The notes below the pieces were generated by a model. That model did no database searches. It was given only the letters and a program-made list of their open reading frames with translations, and was not told where the DNA came from. 64,000 bases of DNA from Cycas panzhihuaensis (Eukaryota; Cycadophyta). The translations under genes were made by a program, and so were the position numbers. The stretch lies in assembly GCA_023213395.1 (NCBI GenBank), contig CM041465.1, positions 1,054,001 through 1,118,000 on the forward strand. The letters are read 5' to 3'. Of this stretch, positions 1 to 11,490 are shown in pieces (position 1 is the first letter of the stretch; every line of letters begins with the position of its first letter).

Positions 1-73
1 AGTTGGCACAGACAGTTTGAGTAGTTGGCACAATTGGCATAGACAGTTTGGGTAGTTGGCATAGACAGTTCGG
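1..73. repeat. 22-bp microrepeats at edge of IGS subrepeat
   Basis: Three to four degenerate copies of a motif like GTTGGCATAGACAGTTTGGG lie head to tail. They look like local amplification of the first 20 or so bases of the 321-bp subrepeat that follows. No coding content is seen. Confidence 0.75.
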
Positions 74-919
74 GCAGTTGGCACAGACACAGATACGTGC
101 AAAGGTTGTTTTGCAAAGCACTCACCCAAGTGTCGTTTAATAGAGGACTTGCATGCACGGGATGTGCTCGTTCGGACTTGATGTTGGTTGTGCAGTTGGA
201 GCAGCGTCGAGCTGTGTAGGGTAAAGGGCCTTGTACGGGATACTCCTCCGAGGGTGTCCCTGAACTAAAAGATGATGTCTGCCCCACTCTAATTGTTTCC
301 ATCCTTGTTTATGTATACTTTCTCCTCGTAGATTTCCTAGTATTGCAGAGCCTAATGCTTATTTTTGCTACGCGATCAAGACCGACCAGTTTAGGTAGTT
401 GGCATAGGCACAGATACGTGCAAAGGGTGTTTCACAAAGTGCTTATCCAAGCGTCGTTTAATAAAGGACTCGTGTGTATGGGACGTGCCCATCCGGACTT
501 GATGTTGGTCATATAATTGGAGCAGCGCAGGCTGTGTAGGGTAAAGGGCCTCGTACGGGATACTCCTCCCAAGGTGTCTATGAACTAAAAGATAGCATCT
601 CCCCCACTCTGATCATTTCCTCCCTCATCTATGTATGCTTGCTCCTCATGGATTTCCCAGTGGTGTGGAGCCTAATGCTTATTTTTGCTATGTGATCGAG
701 ACTGGTCAGTTCGGGTAGTTGGCATGGACACGAATACGTGTGAAGGGTGTTTCGCAAAGCGCTCACCTAAATGTCATTTAATAGAGGACTCGCATGCATG
801 GGACATGCTCGTCCAGACTTGATGTTGGTCGCACAGTTGGAGCAACATCGGGCCATGTATGGTAAAGAGCCTCGTATGGGATACTCCTCCCAGGGTGTCT
901 ATGAACTGAAAGATGGCAT
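74..919 (+). repeat. rDNA IGS 321-bp subrepeats, upstream block
   Basis: Copies start at 74, 395 and 715, spaced 321 and 320 bp. Each begins near GTAGTTGGCA, contains ACGGATACGTG-like and GTAAAGGGCCTCGTA-like blocks, and ends near GCTATGTGATCGAGAC. The third copy is cut at 919 by the Gypsy insertion and resumes at 23126; its two parts again total about 321 bp. The same family lies upstream of the second unit's 5'ETS (42806-43768), which identifies this block as rDNA spacer. Short ORFs here are repeat artefacts. Confidence 0.9.
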
Positions 920-3688
920 TGTTTCCCAACTTTCAGGAATGGATACGGAGCAGTCGACTAAGATAAGTGCAGGTACATTTCTCGCCTTATTTTTATTTTC
1001 ATTTGTGAGGAGTATTTGCTTGCATGCTATGTCTTTGTAGATGCTTATGTCATCTACACCTATCCAGCCTATGACGACTATAGTAGGGGCACACTCCCAG
1101 CGAGTGTGACACCTTGGTGGCTGCATCACTTCCCACAATCTGCCCTGCTCCCCTTAAGACTCACCTAATTCATGTGTTGATTCACTCACACGTTAGTTCG
1201 TTGCCATTTGGCCTCCTTGTTATACCCTTGAGTCCCACGATTGCCTTTTCTTATGGCTTTTGGTCTATTGCTTACCTCTAGGTAGGTGGGTATGCCCCCC
1301 TACTAGCCTCCTAGCACACTGGTCCATAGCCCTAGCTGGCTGCTTAGGCTAGTTTAGTCTTTTGGTCCTGCACCACGGCAAATTTTGCAAGATCTGCCAA
1401 GTTCTGCATGATGCCACAAAGTTTCCCACTGTGTGATTGTTATAATTTATTTTTTAAAATTATCTTAGAAATTCTCGCATTTATTACAGAATTGCCACGT
1501 GTCTTTTGTCCCACCTCAGTGCCAGCTAAGCCTTAATCACTCGATTAGGGTTCGAGCTGAATATTTAAGCCCATCTCAACTCAATCTTTTCATCTTTTGG
1601 CTCTCTTTCAAAGGATTACAAGGAAAAAATACCCTGCTGTCTGCTCTCTTCTACTGCTCTGATGTATTTCCAGGACCTGCAACCACTCTTTAGCACCCAA
1701 CTCTCCTTTGGCTTCACTGTGACATCTTCACAGCTCATTGCACGCCTTGGAGAGGGCCTCCTTGAGGAGTTTTCAGGGTCTCCTTGCCCAGGTAGTCACC
1801 AAGTGGTCTCAGAAGCAGGATTTCCTCCAGCCATCTCAGCAGGGGCTCCATACCTGCTGTACTCCAGCCTTTCCTCAGATTTTCTAGCCTCTTCTTCGTA
1901 GGCTTTTACAAAGGCAAATACCTCCCACCTTCTCTAAAGGTATTTATTGGTTTGAAGTCCTTCCTTTGTCCACTTTATGCCCAGTTTTTATTTTTTACTA
2001 GTTTGTCTTATCTTGTTTCAAGGGTTGTTTCTTGCCCTTCCCTTAGACCTTTTTTCTCTGTTGTTTAGGCCTCTTTTCCTATGTTTCATGCCTAGGATAG
2101 TGGCCAAAGAGGGCTCCATAAGGTTTGGGATAGAGCTGGGTGGATTCCGTACCACCTTTGCACTCACTAAGAGGCTCCTGCCCTCCAAACCTTCCTCTTT
2201 GCCCGTCTTTGTCCCCAGGTGGGGCAAGGGATTAGAAGACTATTTCTAGACACTGAAATCAGCATTGGCACCTATTGTAGTACTGGTTTGCAAGCTCATT
2301 ACCCTCATCCGGGCAACGCATAAGCTCCAGTTACTTTTCTTAGCTCAGCCCTTCTCTTAACGGCCCGGTTTGCTTCCTATAGTACTCTGGCTCATTGAGA
2401 GCTTCTTTGGGCTCCTTTGCGCCTCTACTACCCTAGCTTCCAGCCAGTTGTATCGCCATACCCTTGCTGCCTTGTGGCTTCTTGAGGGAGGGTAGGGTTG
2501 CTCTTTGTGAGAGGTGGGCCACTCTGAGGCTTACCTATCTACTTACCATTCATTTGAGTAGTTTTTACCATAGATTATTATTGCAACCTTATGATTCATG
2601 AGCACTAATATATATGTATAGAGATTTATTTTTTGGTATATGTATACATGTGTTATTGGGACTCTACCTTGTGTTCCTAGCCTCCTTTCTCCGGAAAGGA
2701 ATATTTACACTTGCTCGTAGGTACACAGAGGACACAAAGGACTTCTCCCTTTTTCTCTCTCTCCTAGGTAAGTATATTTACTTGTATTTTATTATAGCAT
2801 CTGATTTTCTGCTATTACTTTCCTTTTCCTTTTTGGCACTCTAGTGTCACTTTCCAGGGAAGGTAAGGAAGCCCCACGCTTCACCCTACCGCTACCCCTG
2901 TTTTGTCATGCTTCGTGGAGCGATTTGGACACCTTATAGGAGCATTGTCACTTCGACCGCGTCTTCATTCTGGGTATCTATTCTCGCTTATTTTACTTTC
3001 CTTCTTTCAAGAAGATTTTGCATGGTAGTAATTAGACCACGTAAAAGGAAAAGGGAATCAACTCTCTTTTTGGTTTGCATTCTGTTTGTTATATTTTATA
3101 CACCACACCTATCATAGGAAAAGGTTTTAGGAAGTTCTTCCCTCTAACCTTTCCCTTCAGCTTGTAAACTTCACCCTTGCCCTCTTGGCTTGTCATATTT
3201 GGTTTAGTTGACTTGCATGTATCCTAGCATCCTCTTTTCTCTTGATTGCTCTTTTAAAGGGGGGAATTCTTGATCAATCGATTATTCCCACTCCCTTCAT
3301 TCTCCCTCGATTTTCTTCCACCTAGCTGGGCAACCGAGAAGATCTTAACCGTAGGCTATTCACTTACTTTGCCTTTACTTGTTTCCCTTCGCTATAGGGA
3401 AACCTTCAAGGGATTCTCTCCCTTCCCTTTCAGCCATCCAAGGGTGGGGGGACTCTTCTCCAGGATCTATCCAGGCTACTCTTCCACCTCCCCTCTTCCT
3501 AGTTAAGGTGGGGAACTACCTTTAGGTAGTTGGGTACCGTTCGCAGGTCCTGAACTCATGCTCTGGCACACGGAGCGCCCTACATGGTACTTGCCTTGCT
3601 TGTAGGTTCCTATCCGCACCTGATAGTGCTATCAATCATCCTCGCTATCCCTATGTAGCTAGGTGGTTACCCCATAGACGCACATCCA
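920..3688 (+). repeat. 5' LTR of the Gypsy element
   Basis: This 2,769-bp LTR begins TGTTTCCC and ends CATCCA. It aligns over its length with the 2,775-bp copy at 20351-23125, with many scattered mostly transition differences, so the insertion is not young. It contains a TATA-like box near 1562. Several short ORFs (for example 1662-1901 and 2614-2844) recur in the other LTR but show no recognisable domain. Confidence 0.93.
1562..1569 (+). promoter_or_regulatory. TATA-like box in 5' LTR
   Basis: TATTTAAG sits in a GAATATTTAAGCCC context and is kept in the 3' LTR at 20994-21001. It is the best candidate core promoter for the genomic transcript, which would put the U3/R boundary about 30 bp downstream. 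The role is inferred. Confidence 0.45.
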
Positions 3689-3708
3689 TTGGTGACCATA
3701 CTGGGGAC
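3689..3708 (+). other. primer binding site of the Gypsy element
   Basis: TTGGTGACCATACTGGGGAC follows directly after the 5' LTR terminus. Its position and its TGG start fit a minus-strand tRNA primer site. It resembles primer sites of Tat-type elements, but the matching tRNA was not determined. Confidence 0.6.
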
Positions 3709-3949
3709 TTTCCAGTAAGGGAGCTAGTCTTCATCCCTTTTTTGTTGGTATTGCTACCTGCTTGTGGTTCCTCCCACTTCATCTCCTTCATTGGGCAGCC
3801 CCCAACATGCACTCCTTATTGCCCTTTCTTTCTTCTAAAGTGTCGATTAGCTTTATATACGACACTTTTCTCATCGCTTACATGGCTTACCTCCATTGTT
3901 AGAAGATCCTGGGTATCATCCTCTTTCATTGTTGGATTCTGATTTAACT

Positions 3950-4504
3950 ATGGAAGGACACCCTTCTAATTGGGCCTACTACGCATTTGCATCAGGAACT
4001 CACAAATTCCTTGCATCTATTCCAGGATCCACCCAAGAGGGTGACGATCCTCTTTTCTACCCAGACGACCAACACCGCTCCCTCGACATCCATCCTTCTA
4101 CCCATGCAGTAGAAGACCCACTTTCTCTTGAGATTCACCATTCGATTAGTGATTCTTATGAGGAGAGCCCCGAGGGGTCTATGTCATTTGAGGTCCCATC
4201 CACCTCTTACAGTCACATAGATACCTCTCCCGCCGACATGGTTGAAGCTATTAGCAAGTGCTTTCGAGCAGCTCGCCTTCAATCACGTCCTAGGTGGTTT
4301 GAAGATATTTTGTGTGGTGGAGCGCCTTCTTCATCTGCTCCTTTACTACTTTCTTCATCTGCACCTGCCCCTCCTACTATGAGTAACCCTTTCGTTCCTA
4401 CGTGTTTATCCTGCTCGGTTCCTACACTGACCTTGGGGATGAATGTTGTACCTTCCATCACTTGCCATGGTCCTAGTTCTTTAGGACCTTCTCATGGTAT
4501 GTCT
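3950..4504 (+). pseudogene. gag: Gypsy gag, N-terminal part (split by Copia)
   Basis: An open frame of 185 codons runs from the ATG at 3950 to the Copia insertion. An in-frame ATG at 3896 is possible, but the later one precedes the more protein-like MEGHPSNWAYYAFASG segment. The product is acidic and Ser/Pro-rich with no sharp domain. It is the N-terminal extension of Gag. The codon boundary at 4504/4505 continues in frame at 9807 beyond the Copia element, so the insertion and not a frameshift ended this frame. Gag forms the cytoplasmic virus-like particle that packages the element's RNA. Confidence 0.7.
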
Positions 4505-4715
4505 TGTTGGGTATTGTGACAATAATTATAGGCCTAAAATTATGGCCCTGCTGACGTATGCTTCCCCTAATCTTTCTCAGGGGTTCCAATGGAGCCCCTC
4601 GGGGGTGCAGGGGGAGTGGAATGCCCCCTGCTAAGAGGGGGTTCGGGGGTGATATCCCCTGTCCCAAAAAATTGACCATGTAAACCTTATTAAAGTGTAA
4701 AGAGAATCAAGGTCG

Positions 4716-4727
4716 TATAATAAAAAT
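4716..4727 (+). promoter_or_regulatory. TATA box in Copia 5' LTR
   Basis: TATAATAAAAAT lies about 190 bp upstream of AATAAA within the LTR, a sensible U3 core promoter position. The 3' LTR counterpart near 9397 reads CATACAATAAAAAT, so that copy has lost the TATA core. Confidence 0.5.
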
Positions 4728-4903
4728 ACCCTAGATTCTACGGTTGAGATTTTAGGTCTTGGATGTCCTCTTATGTAGCCCGTTTTAGGGCTTTTCTTAT
4801 TATGTTGTAATGTTATGCAATGTACTATGAAGAGGGAAGCGGTTGATTATTGTTCCAGAGAGTACTCTATATCTGTGATGTACTATTTTTTCCATTCTGC
4901 AGC

Positions 4904-4909
4904 AATAAA
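4904..4909 (+). promoter_or_regulatory. polyadenylation signal in Copia LTR
   Basis: AATAAA in a GCAGCAATAAAGATCG context is present in both LTRs (also at 9575-9580). It is a plausible signal for 3' end formation in the downstream LTR. Confidence 0.5.
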
Positions 4910-5132
4910 GATCGATACCTTTCCTATGTGGATGTTTCCCTAGCACACTGCTAGGGTTTTACCACGTTATGTCGGGTGCACATGTGATATTTGGCTTTCA
5001 TTATCTTGTTACTGTATAATCTCTAATTTTAGGAACTTGCATGTAATTGTATGTTTCATTTCTATAACTAGTTGTAAGAAAGTAATAGATCTTGGTGGCT
5101 GTTAGAGGGTTGGACCTTCTATTCTCAACAAG

Positions 5133-5144
5133 TGGTATCAGAGC
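5133..5144 (+). other. primer binding site, tRNA-iMet type
   Basis: TGGTATCAGAGC begins two bases after the 5' LTR. This is the standard complement of the 3' end of plant initiator methionine tRNA, the usual primer of Copia elements. Confidence 0.93.
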
Positions 5145-5202
5145 CACTCCTTTTCTTACAGCGAGTTTGTGAAGGTTTTTGGTGTTGGCTTTTCTACACC
5201 AA

Positions 5203-8200
5203 ATGGCAAAACTAGCGAGTGTAAAGTTTGAGGTGGAGAAATGCAATGGCAAGAATAACTTCGAGTTGTGGAAGCTAAAAGCGTACGATATTCTTGTACA
5301 TCAGGGTTTGTACAAAGCCCTTGCAGGAAAATCAAAGAAACCCGCGGGGATGGACGATGATGAATGGGATGATTTAGACAAAAAGGCACTTAGCATAATA
5401 CAATTGTACTTGGCGGATGAAGTTTTGTTTAACATTGTAGGGGAGTAGATGGCAGTAGGATTATGGACCCAGTTAGAAGGCCTGTATATGACCAAATCAG
5501 TAACGAACCAAATCTACCTGAAGAGGCAACTGTACTCATTACGGATGAAGGAAGGTACAAAAATCACTGACCATTTAAATATTTTTAATACTCTTATTTG
5601 TCAATTGACTAGTATCGATGTTAAAATTAAGGATGAAGACAAGGCAATTACCCTATTATGCTCATTACCTGAATCATGGGATAATATTGTCACCTCAATT
5701 AGTTTTAGCACTACAGATGAATTGGAATATGACTCTGTTGTAAGTGCTTTACTAATGGAAGAAGTGCGGAGGAAGTCTAGTCTTGAAACCTCTACACCAG
5801 AAGCCATGACAGTAAAGGGTAGAACATTTGAGAGAGGACAAACCTCCAAGGATACATTGAGATCTAAGTTAAAGAGCAAAAAGAGTAAGCTCAGGTGTTG
5901 GCATTGTAATAAGACTGGTCACCTCAAGAAGGATTGTTATAAAAGGAAGGAGTTCCAGAAAAAGGAAGATCCTGCTAAGGAGGTGAATCAGGTGGAGTCA
6001 AATAAAGGTATAGATGATGATGTCTTAGTTGCTTGTAATGTTTCTCATTATCACTATGACTGGTTATTAGATTCAGGTGCTTCGCACCACATGTGTCCAC
6101 ACAGGAGTTGGTTCTCATCATACCAACCTCTTGATGGTGGTGATGTGCTTATGGGAAATGAAGTTTCTTGTAAGATAGTAGGCATTAGTAACATCAGAAT
6201 TAAGATGTTCAATGGGGTAGTCAAAACATTAATTGAGGTTAGACATATACTTGATTTGAAAAGGAACCTAATTTCCTTGGGTGAATTAGATTCAGGTGGT
6301 TTTAAGCATACAGGTCATGAAGGAGTCCTAAAGGTATCAAAGGGTGCCTTGGTTGTTATGAAAGCCTTAAAGAGAGGAAATCTTTATATTTTAGTGGGAA
6401 GTATAGATGTCAGCCAAGCAGCTATACACAAAGACTATAGAAGATCCCGCCGCCTATGGCATCAAAGACTTGGGCACATGAGTGAGAAAGGACTTAAGGT
6501 GCTGATAAATCGTAAGTTACTTCCTAACTTGCAACTTTCAGATTTGGCTTTCTGTAAACATTCTGTTTTTAGAAAATAGTATAGACTCAGGTTTAAAGTA
6601 GGGAGTCACACTAGTAAAGGCGTTCTGGATTATATACATTCAGATGTATGGGGGCCAACCCCTACAATATCTTATGGAGGATCATTATATTTTGTCACAT
6701 TTATAGATGATTACTCTAGGAAGGTATGGGTCTATTTTTTGAAAAGGAAATCTGAAGTTTTTAGTGTGTTTAAGCAGTTTAAGGCTTTAGTTGAGAATAG
6801 TACTGGTAAGACAATAAAATGTTTAAGAACTGATAATTGAGGTGAGTTCAACTCCTTGGAATTTGAGAACTATTGCAAAGAAGGTGGGATCGAAAGACAC
6901 AAGACCACTAGCTATACTCCGCAGTAAAATGGCATTGCTGAGCGCATGAATAGGACACTCCTAGAAAGAGCAAGAAGCATGCTAAGTAATGCAGGAGTGG
7001 AGTAGGGCTTGTGGCGTGTCGCTCAAATAGCTTGCTATCTGGTAAACAAGTCACCATCAGTTGCAATAAATTATAAGATTCCTAAAGAGGTATGGACTGG
7101 ACATCCATGTGATTTGTCAAATTTAAAAGTTTTTGGTTGTGATGCTTATGCCTAGACTGACAAAAGTAAACGTTCAAAGTTAGACCCAAAATCCAAGAGA
7201 TATATCTTTGTTGGTTATGGTGATAAGGATGGTGTGAAGGGATACAGGTTGTGGGATCCTACTGCCCACAAAATCACCATTAACAGAGATGTCATATTTG
7301 ATGAATCTCCCCTTGTAAAATTAGATAGTGTAGAAGCTGAAATGAAACAGGAGTAGTAAGATGAACATCAACAAGTTAAGTTTGAAATACACCCATATGT
7401 GGAATCAGAAGAGCATGAAGATCTTTCTAAAGATGAATCAGCAGTAGATTCATAGGAGTATGTGGATACTCCTCTGCCAACAGTTAGAAGATCTACATGA
7501 GTCAGTCATCCACCTGATAAGCACAACCCTTCTATTTCTATTGCTTTAGTTTCTAATGATGGTGAGCCCACATGTTATTAGGAAGCAGTAGATGATATCC
7601 ATGGAGAGAAGTAGATAAGGGCTATGCAGGAAGAGACGGATACCTTGAAGAAAAATCATTCATGGGACTTGGTAGAACTTCCACATGGCAGGAAGACTGT
7701 TGGTTGTAGGTGGGTTCTCAAAAAGAAAATGGATGTTGATGGAAAGGTTGATAAATACAAGGCACGACTAGTGGCAAAAGGCTTTGCACAGAAAATAGGT
7801 ATTGACTTTCATGAGATCTTTTCACCAGTTGTTAAACTTGTTTTAATTCGAGTGCTATTAGCATTGGTAGCTTCTCTCGATTTGGAGTTGGAGCAGTTTG
7901 ATGTAAAAACAGCTTTTCTACATGGAGATTTAGATGAGGAGATCTATATGGATCAACTAGAGGGGTTTGTACAAGATGGTAGAAAAAGACTTATTTGTAG
8001 GCTCAGGAAATCATTATATGGCATGAAGCAATCACCCAGGCAGTGGTATAAGAAGTTTGATGCCTTCATGGAGAGCCAAAATTTCAAAAGAAGTGAGTAT
8101 GATCATTGTGTTTACTTCAAATTTATGGACAATGGTTTATTCATTATCTTGGTGTTATATGTTGATGACATGCTGGGTACAAGCAAGAGCATGGTAGAAA

Positions 8201-9123
8201 TAAATAAGCTAAAGGCTCAATTAGCTAGGACTTTTAATATGAAGGATCTAGGAGCTGCAAAACAAATCTTAGGCATGGAGATACACAGAGACAAGAAAAG
8301 TGGTAAGCTATGGTTATCACAGCAGAAATATGTGGAGAAGGTGCTAACCAGGTTTGGGATGGCAAATGTGAAACCAGTGAGTATCCCTTTAGCTTCCCAC
8401 TTCAAGCTTTCATCTAATATGAGTCCTAGTAGTGAAGAAGAAAAGGTTTATATGTCTCGTGTGCCTTATTCCAGTGTAGTAGGAAGTTTGATGTATCCCA
8501 TGGTATGTACAAGACCTGATATTTCACATGCAGTCGGTGTAGTTAGCAAGTTTATGGCAAAACTAGAAAAGGAGCATTGGGCTACAGTGAAATGGGTGCT
8601 TCGGTATTTGAGAGGCACTAGTGATTACTGCATCACCTTTGGAGGTACATGTAATCAGGTTTATAGATATGTCGATTTAGATTTTGCAGGAGATTTAGAT
8701 AAAAGAAGGTCTACTTCAGGTTATGTTTTTACTCTTGTAAATGGTCCAGTTAGTTGGATGTCTAAATTGCAGAGCACAATTACACTATCAACCACGGAAG
8801 CTAAATATATTGCTACAGCACATGCTTGTAAAGAAGCAATCTAGTTACAAGGTCCATTGGTTGAGCTTGGAAGGAGATAGGAAAATGTAAAGGTATTTTG
8901 TGATAGTCAAAGTGCTATTTACATAGCCAAGAATCCAGTTTATCACAGTAGAACAAAGCATATTGCTTTAAAGAACCATTTTATTAGACAAGTTATGGAA
9001 GCAGGTGGAGTGGCACTTAAGAAGATTCACACCAATCAGAATTGTGCTGATATATTCACTAAACCAGTACCATTAGAGAAGTTCAAATGGTGTTTGACTT
9101 CTCTTGGCTTGCAGAAAAGATGA
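5203..9123 (+). pseudogene. gag-pol: Copia gag-pol polyprotein, one frame with 14 stops
   Basis: From the ATG at 5203 to the TGA at 9121-9123 a single frame of 1,306 codons can be followed with no indel, a normal size for a Tork-type polyprotein. In order it shows: the Gag UBN2-type region (about codons 1-200); a zinc knuckle CWHCNKTGHLKKDC (near 5899); the protease motif WLLDSGASHHMC (near 6061); the GAG-pre-integrase motif LWHQRLGHMS (near 6454); the integrase core with Asp in HSDVWGP (6640), Asp in RTDN and Glu in NGIAERMNRTL; RT from 7624 with the catalytic YVDDM (8158); and RNase H with STTEAKYIA (8791) and CDSQSA (8899). In-frame stops lie at 5446, 6577, 6838, 6925, 7003, 7153, 7354, 7357, 7453, 7498, 7579, 7612, 8842 and 8878. 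Ten are TAG, two TGA, two TAA. The protein cannot be made. Confidence 0.96.
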
Positions 9124-9160
9124 TGAAGGATCCAGGAAAGGTAGCGGGTAATTGTTGTCA

Positions 9161-9170
9161 AGGTGGAGAT
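9161..9170 (+). other. polypurine tract of the Copia element
   Basis: AGGTGGAGAT lies immediately before the 3' LTR start TGTTGGG. Purine richness and position fit the plus-strand priming site. Confidence 0.85.
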
Positions 9171-9801
9171 TGTTGGGTATTGTGACAACAATTATAGGCC
9201 TAAAATTATGGCATGTTTTCAGCATAGTTTCCTCCCCTAATCTTTCTTGGGGGGTTCCAGTGGAGCCCCTGTCGGGGTGTGAGGGGAGTGGAACGCCCTC
9301 ACTAGGAGGGGGTTCAGGGGCAATAGCCCCTGACCTGAAAAATTAACCATGTCAACCTTATTAAAGTATAAAGAGAATCAGGGTCATACAATAAAAATAC
9401 CCTAGATCCTACGGTTGAGATTTTAGGTCTTGGATGTCCTCTCGTGTAGCCCGTTTTAGGGCTTTTCTTATTATCTTGTAATGTTATGCAATGTACTGTA
9501 AAGAGGGCGACGGCTGATTATTGTTCCAGAGAGCACTCTGTATCTGTGATGTACTATTTTCTCCATTCTGCAGCAATAAAGATCGATACCTTTCTTGTGT
9601 AGATGTTTCCCTAGCACACTGCTAGGGTTTTACCACGTTATATTAGGTGCACATGTGATGTTTGGCTTTCATTGTCTTGTTACTATATAATCTCTGATTT
9701 TAAGAACTTGCATGTAATTGTATGTTTCATTTCTATAACTAGTTGTAAGAAAGTAATAGATCTTGGTGGTTGTTAGAGGGTTGGACCTTCTATTCTCAAC
9801 A
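9171..9801 (+). repeat. 3' LTR of the Copia element
   Basis: This 631-bp LTR begins TGTTGGGTATTGTGAC and ends TTCTCAACA, followed by the TGTCT duplication at 9802-9806. Against the 5' LTR it has scattered, mostly transition, differences plus a short replaced segment near 9210-9235. Confidence 0.96.
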
Positions 9802-9806
9802 TGTCT

Positions 9807-11490
9807 TTCCCTCAGTTGAAGGTTAGCATACCCTTTCCTAGCCAAGCTAATGTGCCATCCCCTAATATGGCACATGCATTCCCTAGTAGGCCTGTGGGTT
9901 CTACTAACTCTTCAGCCACTAGTCATGTGGGACCTACTCCTACATATCCCCAAAACCAACCTATTGGTCCTTCCTTTTACATACCCCTAGGTTGCACTTC
10001 TCAACCTTGGGGGCAGGGTAAAGGGAACAACATTTTAGCTTATAGTGTGGACCTGCTACACCCATATGGGGTTGCACCACCTATGGGTGGCCCATATGGG
10101 TAAAACCTAGTTCCACACCCTCCTTTTCCGCCATCTAGCATGGCCCCTTTCGCTGTACCTTCGCAAGGGAACCCAACTCCCTTTCAAGGCGCTTATCCTC
10201 AAGCCCCCTTCTAGCAAGGGGCATTTCCTCAAGGAGGGATGGGTTTGCCACCCCCATCTGTTCCTTGTTCACTACCTACTACATCATTCGTTGATCCTAT
10301 AGTCCAGGTAAGGGCACATCCCTTCATGGACTATACATCGATACCACTATTTATTGAGGCATTAAGAACTAATCTATCACCTCATCCTCCCAAAGTTCCT
10401 AGATTTGACGAAACTTCCTCATAAGACCTAGTAGAACACGTACGTAGTTTTTCTATGGCATGTATTGATTACTGGGCTTATAACCATATCTTAATGAAAT
10501 TGTTCCCTCAATCTTTGCAAGGCGATGCCCTTAAGTGGTTTTACCGCCTCCCTGCCCACTCTATCTTTTCATTCCAATAATTGGTGGACGAATTCATCAA
10601 CTACTTTGATGTAGCTCGTCCATTTGAGAGCGGGATGAAGTCCCTCCTATCGCTCAAACAAGGTCACGATGAGATGAATCGTGACTTTGTGTGATGATTT
10701 CATGACCTTCTTCACTCCACTAAGGCCATGTTGCCTGAGGAGTTGAAGAGAGACCTTTTTGTTAACGCACTTCATCCCGAAGTACATGTGGAAGTCCTTA
10801 AAATGGGGGCGACCACATGCGACTCTGCAATTACCAAGTGCTTAGTGTTAGAGGCTATTGAGATCCAAGCCAGACTCAAGAAGCCTCTCAAGCCCTCACA
10901 GTGACATGAGGCACCACCTCCAACTAAAGAGACTAAACCCCAACAATCTTCTAGGTCTTCTTCTCATCCAATTGAGAAGACCTTAAACCCCCTTACTTCT
11001 GCCATACATTCATTTGAACGTACGATGGAGGAACTCAAATTACAAGCTCCTTCATCCCTAACTTCTAACAAATAAATTCAGCAAGCTACCCAAGCTTCCC
11101 TCCCTAGGAATGGTAACGCCCAATCCTCTCAAGTGAGGAAACCAGATTCCTCACTTGAGAAGAAGTGGTGTTCCATTCATGGGGAGTGTTTCCATGATGA
11201 CTCACGTTATAGGGCCCAGCATTCCAAGGATGCCCCTCGACATGGCTCATCCTCTAAATGGGCTTCAAGGCCTAATCTAGACCAACCGGTCCATTAGGAT
11301 CTGTTCCCCAAATATGGGGAACACGATCACAACACTCAACCCAAAAACAACTAGAACTGAGGAAGATCACCAAATTCCTGTCCTTCCCGCGATAAAGGGA
11401 AGGGCACCTGGGATTTGTCCTCTTCCTCTCGTTCCCCTAACCGATGCACTTGATCACCTTCACAGTCCCAGAATAAGGGAAAGAAGATGA
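9807..11490 (+). pseudogene. gag: Gypsy gag, C-terminal part
   Basis: This continues the frame of 3950-4504 after the Copia element. A Pro/Ser-rich stretch (9807-10400) leads to the retrotransposon Gag core at about 10470-10690, where LMKLFPQSLQGDALKWFYRL and LVDEFINYF are readable; this pattern is typical of Gypsy capsid domains. Near 11161 KKWCSIHGECFHDD looks like a degenerate Cys/His zinc-binding motif of nucleocapsid. Stops occur at about 10101, 10422 and several later points, some of them TAG or TGA. The frame is otherwise shared with the protease region, which suggests an original single gag-pol frame. Confidence 0.8.

Larger units (their letters stand above)
4505..5130 (+). repeat. 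5' LTR of the Copia element
   Basis: This 626-bp LTR starts TGTTGGGTATTGTGAC and ends TTCTCAACA. It contains a GC-rich segment with inverted GGGG/CCCC blocks (about 4580-4665), a TATAATAAAAAT box at 4716 and AATAAA at 4904-4909. It pairs with the LTR at 9171-9801; the segment just after the first 40 bp differs most. Confidence 0.96.
4505..9801 (+). mobile_element. Ty1/Copia LTR retrotransposon, Tork-like, nested in Gypsy gag
   Basis: The element is 5,297 bp, from TGTTGGG at 4505 to CTCAACA at 9801. It is flanked by a perfect 5-bp duplication TGTCT (4500-4504 and 9802-9806). LTRs of 626 and 631 bp, a tRNA-iMet primer site, one gag-pol frame and a polypurine tract are all present. Integrase lies before RT, the Copia order. 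The protease and zinc-knuckle style resembles TNT1/Tork elements. It entered after the Gypsy element, since it interrupts that element's gag. Confidence 0.97.

Noticed and set aside
1662-3506. ORFs in the Gypsy LTRs (for example 2614-2844, repeated at 22051-22281)
   Set aside because: Present in both LTRs by duplication. Pyrimidine-rich DNA gives Phe/Leu/Ser-rich peptides without a domain.
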